From Chlamydomonas sphaeroides (taxonomy: Eukaryota > Chlorophyta > Chlorophyceae > Chlamydomonadales > Chlamydomonadaceae): a stretch of 64,000 nt of DNA. Made by a program: the position numbers and the translations under genes. The stretch spans positions 1-64,000 of the forward strand of contig BDDC01000149.1 of the NCBI GenBank assembly GCA_001662425.1, written 5' to 3'. Positions 10,901 to 23,613 of this stretch are shown here, piece after piece (positions within the stretch are counted from its first letter, which is position 1; every line of letters starts with the position of its first letter). The notes beneath the pieces were generated by a model. It did not search any database, was not told where the DNA came from, and saw nothing but the letters and a program-made list of their open reading frames with translations.

Positions 10901-13900
10901 GCTGGGCTGTCCGGATCCCATTCAGCTATCGGCATGCAGCATTCGGATGCCGCACGCGTCCCCCTCACACGAATCCGCACCCCTCGCTGCGCCCGCTGTG
11001 CACACATGCCGTGGCGCAGAGGGCGACGCCGCCAACGAGGCAGTGCCCGCCGACGTGAAGCGCCCCGGCGCCGGCGGCCCCGCGCTGGGCCTGCTGGGCC
11101 GCCTGCTCACCGTGCTGCGGCTCATGTACGCGGCGGCGCCGCAGCATGCGCAGCACGGGCCGCCGCAGCACGGGTCGCAGCACGTGGCTCAGCTTGGCGG
11201 CGCCAAGGGCGGCGCGCAGCCGCAGCAGACGCAGGCGCCGGCCGCGACGCAGCAGCACCTGCCTGGCCCGGGGCCGGCGGCGTCAGCGGCGGCCGCCGCC
11301 CATGGGGGCGGCTTCATCCCCACACAGGTGCGCTTTCCGCAAACCGCTGACAGCACTTCATGGTTCCCGGCACGCAGCCTACGCTCCGCACATAGACCAC
11401 CCGCCACAGATAGACAATGCTCTCTCACAACAGCTCGTCCTCGCCTCGCCTTCCTCACGGCCCACGCCCTGCCGCCCGCAGTCCGGCGCCTACCCCCCTC
11501 CCGGCGCCCACCACGACCCTGCCACCGGCGCCGGCGCCGGCGGCCCGCCCCGCCCCGCGCCGCCTCCGCCCGGCGCCGGCCCGCCCCGCGACAACTCCTG
11601 CGATTTCCGCCTGGTGGTCAAGCGCTGGATTGCGCACGCCGCCAAGGACCGCCGCAAGGCGCGCAGCTCGCGCGGCCGGCGCGGCGGCGCCGAGGAGGAG
11701 GCTGGCGGCGGGGCAGGGGGCAGCGGTGTCGGAGGGCCGGGCGCGGCGGTGTCGCTGGGGCTGTGGTGCTTCAACCCGGCGGTGGCGTTCCGTGACCTGG
11801 CCGCCAAGGCGCACAGCGTCATCCTCACCAGGTGGGCCTCCGGGGCGGCCTTGCGGCGAGGGCCCTGCCTGGGGGCCGCCAGGCAGGCACACAGCATGGC
11901 GCACAGCCTGGCCCACAGCCCGGCGCTGCATGCTGCATCCCTTCCGACGAGGCGGCCATTCAACCGCGCCATCCACGATACATGGCCCTCCCCGTGCATG
12001 ACGTTACGTCCTCCGTCCATCGCTCCCCTGGCCCGACGCCAGCGGCACGCTGGCGCCGCTGGACTCGTTCGCGTCGGAGCTGGGCACCGACTTCCACGTG
12101 CGCCTGGAGGCGCCACACGTGGTGGACATGAGCCGCCAGGTGGGCGGGGGGGGAGGGCCCGGGGTGCTGGGTGCTGGCGGGGGAGGGAGCCCTGGGTGCT
12201 GGATGCTGGCGGGGGGGGGAAGATCCCGGGGTGCTGGCGGGGGAGGGGCAGGACACGTGGAGGGAGGGAGGTGGGCAGGGGGATTTGGGGAACGGGCCGA
12301 CTGTGCTGCCGCACGTAGTAGACATGGGGCGCCGGGTAGGAAGATGGGGGCCTGGGGAACAGGGCGTACTTGGTGGTGGGGGCAGATGGCGGGGGGGTTG
12401 GCACGCGGCATTTGGGACTCGAGCCGATGATGCACACGTGGTAGATTTGAGCGGCCAGGTGGGTGAATGGGGGAGCCCTGGAGACTGCGGCAGTGCAGGA
12501 GCGGTGGCAGAGCTGTCCAGTGTGAGGCTCCTGGCGTGGGAGGCGCCGCTAGGAGCTGTGCGCTCCGCGGGCAGCTCATGCTACCAGATGCGGCAGGTTG
12601 GCCAGGCCGCCCCTGAACGCAACGTGGGAGGGTACCTCCAGCTCTCATTCCACAATCGAGAGACTCGATTGCCTGTCGGGTCGGATCGTCGACGTAATCA
12701 TGGAATCAATACAAGGGCGGCCCGCTAAGCACATCCACGCGCCACAATAGAAATAGAAATAGAGGTACAGCGGGCTTGACCCGCCGTCATCTAAGGAGGT
12801 AGGGCGACCAGGGGGCCGAAGCCCCCTATGCGCCCACCCTACGCCCGCCTTGCAGGTGTGGGCTGGCGTGGTGCCGCGCGGCCCCGGCGGCGCCACGCTA
12901 TGCGCCTCGTTCCGCGAGAGCGCCACGTTCCGCTTCCAGGACGACGCGGGCGACGCCGTGCTGCGCTACTGCCAGGTGGGGTGGGGTGCGGCCGCGGGGG
13001 CGCTGTCGTGCTGCTGCCCTCTCTACTGCCCTCGCCCCCGCCCCACTGCTGCTGCTGCCAGGCGCTGTCGGGTGCGGCAGCGGGGGCGTCCCGCCACGAC
13101 AGCAGCCGGTCCTAGCTACTGCCCTGCCAGCGAGGCCCCTGGCCCAGCTGCGGCGCCGTCGCTGCACCGCCCAGCCTGCCCTCTGCGCTCCGTTCCACGT
13201 CTACCCAGCGCCTCCCGCCCTCGCCGCTCCCCGTAACTTGCACGCCAGGTCATCCCCGACGGCGTGCTTCTGTTCCTGCCCAGCTACGGCCTGCTGGACA
13301 AGCTGGCAACGAGGTGGAAGGTGGGGGCTTGGGGCAGGAGCCGGAGGGGGGTCGGCTGTGGGATAGAGGAGCCATGGCGCTGGCCACAAGGTGGAAGGTG
13401 GGGTCACATAATGGGTGGAAGGCGGGGGGGTTAGGGGCATGGACCTGCTGCCTTGCAGCGGTGGAGGCGGGGCGGTGTGCGCGCCTGTCTCGCAGGGTCT
13501 GCGCGGGGCGAGCCGCTTGGCAAGCAGCGCATGACGCAGAGCGTCCGGTGTTCCGCACCGTCAATAGTGCAGCATGCAACTCAGCACGCCCTGGCCTCCG
13601 CTGCTGCCCGACGCCCCAAGGCTCCAAGGGCTTGGGTGCAGCAGCCCCGGCAGCGACGTGTCATGCCAGCACGCTTTGCCCTTGGGGCTTGGCGCCTGAC
13701 CTGCCCCCTCTTCCCCCCTACTTCTGTAGGCCACGGGCCTGTGGGCGCGGCTGGAGGCGACCAAGACAGTGGTCACGGAGGGCCGCGAGGCGGGGCGCGG
13801 CTTCGAGGAGGCCATGGAGCGCTACTATGCGGCCGTGCGGGGCGGCAGGGGCGGCCTGTTCGTGGCCGTCTGCCGGGGCAAGGTGAGGCGCAGGGGGCTG

Positions 13901-16900
13901 GGGGCAGGTAGCTAGGAAGGGGGCGTGCGGTGGGCCCGGGCGCGGTGTAATCGCATCACGGCCTTCAAGCTGTGAGCTCGGAATGGTGGCCCCTTGCCTT
14001 GACTGCGCCAGTGCCGGAGGCGGGGGCAATGTGCTTGGCCGGGGCTGACGGCGAGAAGCACGTGCGGCGGGCTTTCGGGCGCGGGCGCTGCTGACGCGCC
14101 AGCACGGCATCTGACCACCCAACCCGCAGGCCTCCGAGGGCATTGATTTTGCCAACGAGTTTGCGCGCGGCGTCATCTTGCTGGGAATCCCCTTCCCCGC
14201 CATCAAGGATACCAAGGTGTGGGCCAGCCATGAAAGGGGGCAGGGGAGGGGAGGTGCCTACCCCGCTTTGGGGCGATGTTCTGCCGCTCATGTAGGAGTA
14301 GCAGATTACGCTATGCGTGCGCGAGCTGTAGCCGGGGATCCGCGCCATAAAGAGCACAAAGGTGTGGGGCAGCCATGGGGGTTGGCGACAGGGGAGGGGA
14401 GCGGCAGCGGCAGCGGCGGCGAGCGAGGCGGTATACCCCAGACGGACGTCACTGGGCGGCACAGCACGACGCAGCCCGCCCCTGGCCCGCCAGCCGAACC
14501 ACATGCTGAATGCCCATTACAGCGACGGTCGCCTTGCCTCTCCAAACCCGCCACGCGTGCTCTCCCGCGCCTACCTCACCTCACCTCGCCGCTCCGCCCT
14601 CCCCTCCGCGGCACCCCGGGCCAGGTCCGGCTGAAGAAGGAGTACAACGACGCGGGCGCCGGCCCCACCAGCGGCCGCCCGCCCTCGGCGCGCCTGCTGA
14701 GCGGCGACGCCTGGTACAACCAGCAGGCGTTCAGGGCACTCAACCAGGTGACTAGGTAGGGGGAGGGGCCATCGACAGGGCCGTGGTAGGCCCAACAAGT
14801 TGCGCGCCGCAGCCCTGCAACCCTAAATTGCGTATTGTTGCGTTGCCCCATCGCCACCGATACGGGAGGCAGAGGCGACGGGCCTGGGCCGGTGGCCCTG
14901 TAGAAACGCGCGTCCCAGCCACCACGCCCATACGCCACGCTCATAAGCACAGCGCTGCCCCCTCGCCCGTACCTCGTCCTCAGGCCGTGGGCCGCTGCAT
15001 TCGCCACAAGTACGACTACGGCGCCATCGTGCTGCTGGACGAGCGCTTCCGGGGGCAGGGCCGCCAGCAGCAGCTGTCGCGATGGGTGCGCGCTGCAGTC
15101 AAGGTGCGTTGACTGCTGGAGGCAACCGGCCGGCGTGAGGGTAGCTGGAGCTGAGCGACGAGCGAGCTGGGCTGGGGTGGGCTGGGACTTCGTAGGGCCG
15201 CTGGGGGCTTGTCCAGCGGCGGGCAAGGTGCGTTGACTGCTGGAGCTGCGCGTCGAACTGGGCTGGGCTGCGAGGTTGTCGAGGCGCTGGCGGCTGGACC
15301 GTCCATGCCGCCATCCCGGTACCGGCATCGCCCCGCCAACCTCCCACACACACATGCCATCACGCACGCGCCCTCGCTCGTCCCGCTCGCTGCCGCCAGG
15401 TACACGCGGACCTTGACAGCAGCATCACGGAGCTGTCCGCCTTCTTCCAGCGCCTCGCGGCGGACCCGCCCAAGCCCGCGCCGCAGCCCATGCCAGTCTC
15501 GGCCGACGGCCCCGCCGCTGCACCCGGCGCCGACACAGCGGCACCGCAGGGATGCGGCGCCGCCTCCGGCGGCTGCGGCGCCGCCGGCGGCTGCGGCGGC
15601 TCGGGCGCTGCGGGCCCCAGCGCCGGACCGCCGCAGGCGACCGTGTGGAGTCGGCTGGGCCTGCCGGGCCGGAGCCGCACGTCCGCGGCGGCGGCAGCCG
15701 CCGCAGCGGCGCCCGCAGCGACCGGCAAGCCGCCGGGGGCCGGCGCCCAGGGGAGCAAGGGCATGGACCTGGTGTACGAGGAGGAGGCGGTGCCGCCGCC
15801 GCCGCCGGGGCAGCAGGGGCAGGGCTACGGGTCCATGCCGCCGCCGCCGCCGGGGCAGGGCAAGCAGGAGCTCATGCAGCCGCCGCCGGGCCGCGAGCAG
15901 CAGCAGCGGTCGCCTGCGGGCCCTGCGCTGCAGCCCCACCCTCAGCAGCAGCAGCTCAGCACCCCCGGCATGTGGCGCTCCAACGGCAGCGGCGGCTGGC
16001 AGCAGGACGCGCCCGGCGGCGGCGGCGGCGGCGGTGGCGGGTTGTTTGACCGCTTCCGAATGGGCTCCGCTGGCGCGGCCGCGCCTGCTGGAGGTGCGCG
16101 TGGCTGGCGGCCGCCGGAGACACAGCCGCCGGTGGCGCCGGCGCTGGACCCCACCCAGCGGGCGCCGCAGCACGCCGCTCCCCTCGGCGGGCCGCACAGC
16201 ATGACGCAGGCCCTGCCCACCCAGGCCTACGCCCCAGCCAGCGCTGGCGGCGGCGAGGGCGCTGGTGGCGGTGGAGGAGCGCCCTGGCAGCAGCGCCCGC
16301 CGGCGGCGGCCGCACCGCCGCCAGCCTTCCACCAGCACCAGCACCAGCAGCTCCTACAACCTCCGCACGAGCGGCGCTCGCCCTTGGGCTCGCCCTATGG
16401 GGCCGCCGCCGCCGCCTCCCTGCCGCAGCCAGGCGCCAGCGGGCGGAGCCCAGGCCCCGGCAGCAGCCCCAGGCCCCTGCTGGTGCCTGCTGGCTGCGGC
16501 CCGGCCGCTGGCGGTGGCGGCCTCAGCCCCCACAGCGCAGTCGCTCCCGGCTACGCTGCGCAGCCAAGCGGCGGCCCTCACGGGTACAGCGGCGCAGGGC
16601 CATACGGAGCGGCGCAGGGCCAGCCGCCACCCGGCCCGGGGCCGGGCCGGAGCTGCCAAGCGGCCGGCAGCGGCGGTGCGCGCTCGCATATGAGCCACGG
16701 CTATGGCGGCGGCGGCACCTGCAGCAGCGGCCCTTCGAGCCCCGGCGGGCGTGCGCCAGCCGCGGGGGCCTGCTGGGCGGCTGCGCCGCCCGAGCAGCAC
16801 CCGCCGCCGCTGGTAAGCGCCAGCCAGCTGCTCCAGCAGCAACAACCGCCGCCCGGCCAGCCGGCGCCGTCGCCGGGGGCGTCCATGCCTGCGCCGCCGC

Positions 16901-18168
16901 AGTGGCATCCGCCTGGGCCCCCGTCGCAGCAGCAGGCCCCGGCCCACAGCCACCAGCTGCTGCGGCAGTCGGATGACCTCAGCCGTGGCTGGTCGGGTCC
17001 ACAGCAGCCGCAGCCGCATCCCCGACCTCAGCAGCAGGACTGGCGGCAAGGGCCAGGGCCCAAGCAGCACGTCCCGCCGCCGGCTGAGCCATGGCAGGGT
17101 CCACCACTGGACCACTCGTGGCAGCAGCAGCCTGCGCCGCCGCCTCAGCACCACCAGCACCACCAGCCGCCAGGGCAGGGCTGGGGCGGCGGTCAGGGCG
17201 CCGCCCCGCAGCAACAGCCCCAGCCGCGGAACTGGCAGCCGGCACCGGCGGCTCACCACCAGCAGCAGCACCAGCACCACCAGCAGCAGCCGTGGGATGG
17301 CCACGCGCCACAGCCGGCGGCTGGCGCTGCATGGCAGCCGGGGCCGCCAGCCCAGGACCCCGCCTGGCGGGCGGGGCCTGCGCCAACGGAGGCTCTGCAG
17401 CCGCTGCCCGGCCAGCCGCAGAGCCATTACACGCCTCCCCCGCAGCAGCAGCAGCAGCAACAGCATCATCCTCAGCAGCAGCCGTGGCAGCGGCATGACG
17501 TGGCAGGGCCGGCGCCGCAGCCGCGTTGGCAGCCGCCCGGCCAGGGCCCCAGCCAGGTGGCGGGGGGCGCGGGCTCGTGGCAGCAGCCCGGCCCGCCCGT
17601 ACCGCCGCTGCAGCCCCAGCAGCAAGGCTGGCGCGGCCAACCCCATGTTGCTCCACCCTCCGCCGCGCACCAACAGCACCCCCATCCCCAACCTCTTCAG
17701 GCGCAGCGCCCCGACGCAGGGGCGCACTACCAGGCCTCCGACCCGGTGCCTTTTGCCGCCGCCGCCGGCGCGACCAGCGCTGCCGCACCAGCAACCGCAG
17801 CCGGCGGCTCCGGCAGCTGCACGGGCGTCGTACGGCACGCGCCGCCGCCACCACAGCAGCACCTGGGCCTGGCCGGAAGCGGCGGCGGGCTGCCAGTGCA
17901 GCAGCCGAGCACGGCTCCTGCCGCAGCCGCCCTGCCGCCTGCGCCCCCGCCCGTCTCGTGTGGCGCGCGGCGGCTCACCTCGGACCGCGCCAGGCAGGCC
18001 GCAACGAAGCGGAAGCGGCTGCACGGCGGGGCGGCTGGTGGCGGTGGCGGAAAGGGAGCCGCCAAGCAGGCGGCTCGGTCCGGTGCCGGCGGCGCGGGCC
18101 GGGCGGGGGGCGCGGTGTCGGCGGTGTCGACATGGGGCTCGGACGATGACGACGATGACTTTGTGTAG
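7965..18168 (+). CDS. BRIP1: FANCJ/BRIP1-type Fe-S superfamily 2 DNA helicase
   Basis: Seventeen exons: 7965-8561, 8772-8831, 8977-9120, 9453-9581, 9824-9903, 10301-10517, 10762-10870, 11020-11327, 11482-11831, 12043-12139, 12856-12975, 13249-13320, 13730-13882, 14130-14216, 14625-14747, 14984-15103 and 15400-18168. The product is 1844 residues. It should be a 5'-3' DNA helicase of crosslink repair acting in the nucleus. Walker A EAPTGCGKT (41-48), motif Ia TRTHSQ, four candidate Fe-S cysteines (contexts HYCINK, EECERL, FGCSFK, KMCPYF), DEAH at 327-330, and motif VI RALNQAVGRCIRH (877-889) are present. CFNPAVAF, SGTLAPLDSF and SRWVRAAVK favour FANCJ over RTEL1 or XPD. Residues after about 940 are a Pro/Gln/Gly-rich extension ending with a basic KRKRL patch and an acidic DDDDDDFV tail. 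Intron 1 uses a GC donor. The first ATG giving the conserved start was chosen. Confidence 0.93.
8562..8771 (+). other. GC-AG intron 1 of the helicase gene
   Basis: The exon ends ...CACTCGCAG and the intron starts GCAAGC, the preferred context for a GC donor. It ends GTCCAG. Joining gives THSQ-IAQVV, exactly the conserved motif Ia of FANCJ, and no GT donor fits. Confidence 0.85.
12652..12670. repeat. Small hairpin CAATCGAG...CTCGATTG
   Basis: Eight-base arms around a 3-base loop lie in helicase intron 10, just before the dispersed repeat copy. Confidence 0.7.
12746..12838 (-). repeat. Dispersed repeat family, copy 1 (minus orientation)
   Basis: Read on the minus strand it contains CGCCCTACCTCCTTAGATG and TCAAGCCCGCTGTACCTC, followed by a CTATTTCTATTT tail. 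The same blocks occur at 22935-23072 and 24451-24555. It sits inside helicase intron 10. Confidence 0.8.
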
Positions 18169-18831
18169 GGCAAGCAGGGGCTGCAGGGGCCGGGCATGTG
18201 CTGGTGCTGGGTCCTGCTGGATGGGCCTGCTGGATGATGCATGTGTGTGAGCATGTATGGTGTTGATTGGCGATTGTTTCCTTGGCTGCGATGTGGGGAT
18301 GGGCTTGACTCAGAGCGCAGCAGGTTGAGGCGGGGTTTCCTGCTGTATGAGCTCGCATGCCGCTATTGTGTGTTTTGCTCGGCTGACATGTCGAGGTTCC
18401 GGTATGTAGATGTGAAAGTAGGTGGAGGGGCGGGCTGGAGCGCAGCAGGTTGAGGCGGGGTCTGCTGGGCTGCTGTGTGCGGGTCCGGCACGGTTGTTTG
18501 GCAAACGCCATGCACATTCGTTTACGTTACCTCCTCGGACAAGTATTCGCACCACTCCTGCACCACCAACCGCTCGCTCGGGCTCGCTGCAACGGTACAT
18601 GGCCGCCTGATAGATGAGTCCTGCCTTGCTTGGCACCTACCGCCCACGCACAACCCACGCACCGCCCACGCACGTGCACGTGCGGCCGGGGGGCCGCGCA
18701 GCAACTCACGGGCGCGCATCACGCAGTCAACCCTACCACATACAGGGGCCTGCTGACCATTGGGCGGAGGCCCTATCTACCGGTATTGCAACTGAGCGGG
18801 CACGTCCGCGTGTGTGCACAACCCTGCTGCA
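18169..18831. other. Convergent 3' UTRs of the helicase gene and secreted-protein gene B
   Basis: G/T-rich plus-strand sequence to about 18600 fits the helicase 3' UTR, and C/A-rich sequence after it fits a leftward 3' UTR. No TGTAA signal is seen on either strand. A 24-bp block (18313-18336) is repeated at 18438-18461, 125 bp apart. Confidence 0.55.
18313..18461. repeat. 24-bp direct repeat, 125-bp spacing, in a 3' UTR
   Basis: The block starting GAGCGCAGCAGGTTGAGGCG is identical at 18313-18336 and 18438-18461. Confidence 0.9.
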
Positions 18832-21800
18832 TCAGCGGGGACCCCGAGTGACCATCCAGCTGGAGTCGGTGCGAGCCAGCACCTCCCCGGTCGTCCTGTC
18901 GACCAGCGCCGCGATGAGGGCGGCCGGGTTGGGGTTTGAAGCCAGGTTCAAGTCCCTGCACGCAATGCGGGCCAGCAGGTGGAGTGCGCGGAAGACGCCA
19001 GTTGATTATTGCGCGATCAGCTCACGCTGATATTGTTTGGGATCTCAAGGGCCGGTCTGCGTGTGCGGCGCAACTGCAAGCTGCTGATGCCGGCTCATTC
19101 GCTTCGTGCACACGCTCTCGAGCTAACGGTCGCACCTGCCGTCGTTCCAACGGTCGTTGTAGGCGCGGATGGCGATAAGGTTTGCCCCCGCCGAGAGGAC
19201 CGTGTTGACGTTGGCGGGCGCCCACGAAGACCACCACACGCCGTGAGCCGCCCATCCGCCAAAGAAGTTGCCTACGGACTGGCCGTTGACCGTCACGCTC
19301 GCGCCGTTATCGACGACGAGGTAGAGTGTGGCGTTGACCGCCCGCGGCACGGTGACGACCTTCCAGAAGGTGGGCGCGTAGTCGTAGGATCCGTGGATGT
19401 CGGCACCCGGCTCGCTCCAGATCCATGAGGCTGTGAGGTCCGGAAAGCTGGGCAGGTTGTACGGCGGGAGCCTGAAGCCGCCAAGCACAGCCGCGGCTGT
19501 GGCCACGTATGCGTGTCGCGAGCGAACGAGGACGGGCACGCGGGTTGGTGGCAGTTGCACGCACGTACCGAGTTGCGGGCAGCTACCTAGCAACAATGTG
19601 CATTGCAGCATCATGCTAAATGTATGTATGAAGGGCTAGGGGCCGGCCATGTGGCTACACGTACGCACAGAGGCACGCACGCGCGCACGCAGCCTCCGCA
19701 CTCGTGTGGCCGCCCGCGTCGCAAGCACACTCACTGGCCTTGCTGCCGGAGATCACGCCGGACGCGGGCACAAAGCTTGGCGTCGGCGAGCCGCCGGGCG
19801 AGGCGGCCTTGAACGTGCACGTTGCGTCACCGCTGCGGTAGACCCAGAAGTCGCAAGAGGGAGCCATGAAGCAGATGGCGCGGCAGTACATCGGCCCAGA
19901 CACGCCGCGGCGCGTGTCCAACGCGGCCTGGTCAATGTCGAAGCCGCGCATCATGGGCACGGTATCTGCGGGCGGGAGCGAGGCAGAGGAGTGGGCGTAC
20001 ATCCGCGGTGTAGGTGTTCGTTACGTACTTACAGTACCGGTAGCTGGGCGATCAATAGCTCAGCGAGCGCGCGTGCAACAGCTTAGGCTGAGAGCACACA
20101 AGGTATGCATGTCCCTGTTTCCGAACACACACACGCACAGCTTGACGATGGGCCTCACCAACGCAGATGCTGCGGCCGTAGTCGTATGCCTGGCCTTCGG
20201 GGCAACTGCACACCGAGATGTCGATGGACCGGATGGAGCCGACGCAGGTGGCGCCCCCTCGGCACAACGACTGGCCGGACACGGTGCATGCATCGACGTC
20301 TGCGGGGGGAAGGGCGTGGTCGTTGCTATCGTTGCAGGCCTTGCTAGCTCGGCGGACATGCTAGACATGCTGTTGAGGGGCCTGGTGTGGAGCCATGTCA
20401 TCATGCATCTATCCTAGCAGCGCGCATCGCAGCGAGCGAGCTCTCGCTCGTTTCATCCAGCGGCAGCAGCCGCGGCAGGTGCTTACTGGCGGGCGATGGT
20501 GGACCCCGGGTGACGAGCCAGCTGGCATCGGAGCGGGCCAGGACCTGCCCGTCGCGCGTCATGAGCGCCGCGATGAGGCCGGCAGGATTAAACTCCCATG
20601 AGCTCCTGCAGGGGCCGGGCGCAGACGTGGCACAGGCAGGGGCGCGCACGCATGGGCTGCTTTTGCTGCGGTGCCGCTGGCTTAAGGTGGGCCGCTGCCG
20701 TACCCTGCCGTATCGTACGGCGTATCAGCAGCAGTGGATTGCTGAAACCCAGCAGCAGGCCGTGCAAAGCGGTTGCTGTTGCCGCGGCATGGCAGGGCCT
20801 TCTGCGCGTCTATGTATCTACGTACGACCCACCGCCGGCTGTCGAGGGGGTAGTTGGTGGCGCGAAAAGCGACGAGGTTGGGCCCCATGGTCAGATTCAC
20901 GTCCAGGGTGGGAGGAGCCCAGGAGCTCGCGCCGTCGGCGGGCCAGCCGGCCTTGACCCTGCCCACAAACGCCCCGTTGACAAACACGTCCGCCGCGTCG
21001 TCAACGACCAGGTAGATCCGCGCAGTCATGCTGGCCGGCGCGATGACCACCTTCCAGAAGATGGGCGAGTAGCTGTAGGAAGAACGCGTGAAGGCGCCTG
21101 GCTCGCCCCAGATCCACGCGGCCGAGGGGTCGGGGAAGCGGGTGACGCCGGCAAAGCTCGAGGCCGCACCCAGCACAAAGGACACTGCGGTGCGGGGTGA
21201 TGAGATGGATGATGTATGGGGCGGGGCGGCCATGACAGGTAGGGACGCGCGCGGCCCGAGCGAGGGACGAGTCGTGCGGTGCCTGTGTCGTCGGCTACGT
21301 AGGCACACACTGCTGGCGGACATGACCGTTGGAAGCCCTTGCCTGCTTTAGCCCCTATTACTCGCCGACTCACCGTTCTTGCCGCCGGAGGTGACGCTGG
21401 GTGCAGCCACGAAGCCGGGAGTGGAGCCCGGCAGCGCCTGCAGCAGCGTGCATGTCCCGATGCTAGAGCTGGCGCGGCGGTAGGACCAAAAGTCGCATCC
21501 CGGTTCGGCGAGGCAGGCGGCGCGGCATGTCGCAGTGGCCTCGGCGCCGGAAGGGATGCTGCGAGTGTCCAGAGTACTGGTGCCGTTGAGGCCGTACCCT
21601 CGCATCATGGGAAAGGATTCTGCGGGCATGGCTGGGATGGTGTGGCGGACACAAGGCGGGCACAGGGCTGACATGCATGGTAGCTGGCGGCAGGTCCTTG
21701 CTGGGCGTCATGCATGTGCTGCGATGCATATCATGGTCGGTGGGAAGCATGTGCACTATGCTATAGCTAGCTGATGTATGTGCCGTGAACAGTCGTTGAC

Positions 21801-21953
21801 GTGCCTTGACAGGCGAGCATGACAGCCGCGCTTTTTACGAGGCCCACCTTCTTGTGCGGCTGCCCCTTGGCACAGCAGCACAGCGGCTGCCGCCAACATT
21901 GCCGAGCTCATCAACGCGGCGCTCATCGGCGAGCGCCGACGACGCAATGCCAT
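18832..21953 (-). CDS. Secreted PAN / galactose-binding-like / EGF modular protein (paralogue B)
   Basis: Eight exons: 21953-21848, 21619-21374, 21184-20833, 20605-20487, 20299-20159, 19965-19735, 19496-19136 and 18955-18832; 559 residues, all phases agree. Exon 1 encodes a signal peptide (LAAAAVLLCQGAAAQ, about 1-33). Then come a PAN/Apple module (36-117, FPMMRGYGLNG, CRAACLAEPGCDFWSYR), a beta-sandwich galactose-binding-like module split over two exons (118-274, AAWIWGEPGA, YLVVDDAADVFVNGAFVG, NPAGLIAAL, SDASWLVTRG), an EGF-like module (275-321, VDACTVSGQSLCRGG), a second PAN (322-398) and a second galactose-binding module (399-559, ends TDSSWMVTRGPR). The sandwich resembles the N-terminal carbohydrate-binding fold of bacterial rhamnosidases; that is inference. 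It is probably extracellular or in the cell wall, binding glycans. No catalytic domain or membrane anchor is seen. It is a tandem paralogue of 23614-27205. Confidence 0.86.
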
Positions 21954-22854
21954 ATTCGTGTCGTGCTTCGACATCCTATACTTTACGATACGCTGACACA
22001 AAAATAGTACGCAGGCAGGTCTGCAAGGAGTTGATTATTAATAGTGTCGTGGACGCCCAAAATTGTTGTGCTCCTGTACTTTATGAGGGCACGAAATCAA
22101 GCGCATGAAAATGACGATGTTTGCTGCGAAACGATTTTGCGAAGGTGCAGTGAAGTGACCTCCCGTACACACCCTCCCGTGACATGTATCATACCGCGCA
22201 GGGGGGTTCACCCCTGGTAACGCAAGGAACCGCCGAAATAATACTGTGCATGGTGATCTTACATGTACCCGCACCTGCATTCAACGCGGCTTCCGGCAGC
22301 TGCACGTACCGTCCCGGCACAATTCACATATCGCTCGTCACGGGACACATGCCGTCGACCAGGCGATACCAGCGAAGCGCAAGTATCCACATACATACAC
22401 CTACAAGCACAAGAGTGCTGTGTAGCACCGGTGCTCGTTGCGGCATCTGCGTGGGGGTGTGTGTGGGGCTGCACCGAGGGCATGACGGCGGGGAGCAAGG
22501 GCGGGGCTCGTAACCACGCATCTTACCTGCTGCCACGCCACTCCAGCGGGGCTACCAATCCGGGTTGGGTCCGGAGGGGTTGATTGAGTTCCCCTCGCCT
22601 TGCGGTCGCAAGTCACCCAAGGTGCGGCAGCGCCTAGCGAAATTCGACGAAAAAATCGGTGACTCCCTCGGTCAGCTGAGTTAACCCAGCAGCCTAGGTG
22701 GCTTCAGTCCCCATTAATGGTCAACCGGCTGTCGGTTGTCTTGGATGAAGTGGGTACAAAAGGACCTGATAAAGGCAGTGCGCTATCTGAGCTGTGAACC
22801 CAAGTAGATTGAGTCCTTCTGCTGCGACCTCCACCACCTGGCAGTCAGCTCGCT

Positions 22855-22899
22855 TGGCCTAGAATCTGTTGGGCTGAGACGAGAATTAGAGTTCAACCG
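22855..22899 (+). promoter_or_regulatory. Possible RNA polymerase III A and B boxes (SINE head?)
   Basis: TGGCCTAGAA at 22855-22864 resembles an A box and GTTCAACCG at 22891-22899 differs from the B-box consensus at one site. The spacing of about 35 bp is tRNA-like, but no cloverleaf was found. The dispersed repeat block follows 40 bp downstream. Confidence 0.3.
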
Positions 22900-22934
22900 A
22901 GGACAACGAATATCCAATGACGCCGACCACCCCG

Positions 22935-23072
22935 CCCGGGGGCGGGACAGGGAGCGTAGGGGGCGGGCTCCGGCGGCCCAGTGGCTCCGGGGTCCGGGCC
23001 TCCGTCTATCTCTGCCCTACCTCCTTGAATCACAGCGGATCAAGCCCGCTGTACGTGCCTCTACTTATAACT
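22935..23072 (+). repeat. Dispersed repeat family, copy 2 (plus orientation)
   Basis: It contains GCGTAGGGGGCGGG, CTGCCCTACCTCCTTGAAT and TCAAGCCCGCTGTA followed by a T-rich tail, matching the copies at 12746-12838 (reversed) and 24451-24555. Confidence 0.8.
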
Positions 23073-23613
23073 GTTTTTGTACTGGGTGATTAGAAGACGG
23101 GCCCTGAGCCCGGGGCCCTCGCATTCTCCCTCGCCAAGTATGTATGCGTTGCGAATTCTCCCATGGTTGCCCCTTGCTTGGGTCCTCAGCCGACGTCTTG
23201 CGCGGTGCAGGGAGCGGCGGCACTGCTGGCGCCGGCGCGCATGGTAGCACGCTGTACCGCCGTTCACGTCCAACTTAACCTCCAACACCGCCGCACGGCC
23301 AGGGCACGGCCAAACCGCGACCCCAGGCCGTCGCATAGCCCCGCCCCACACCTCATGCCCAAGGAATCACTGCATAAACGCGGCATATCATGCCGTACAG
23401 CACCATTTGGCATGGCTGCAAGCGCGGCCCGCCCTGATCCACATACACACACGCGCGCACACAGAACACACGGTTGTACGTACCGGCATGCTCTGAAGCA
23501 GAGACCCCAGCCATATATAACCAGGATAGGCCGCTAGCTCCGCAAGCTAGCAAGCAAGCGGAGCAGGCATCGCTGCGCCAGCGACGCCTCATCACACGTA
23601 CGCACGGGACACG

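Larger units (their letters stand above)
21954..23613. other. Intergenic between the two secreted-protein paralogues
   Basis: No convincing gene lies here. The stretch is less GC-rich than its surroundings. It holds the promoter side of paralogue B, the 3' UTR of paralogue A (a minus-strand TGTAA lies at 22257-22261), a tRNA-like A/B-box pair at 22855-22899 and dispersed repeat copy 2. Confidence 0.6.
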
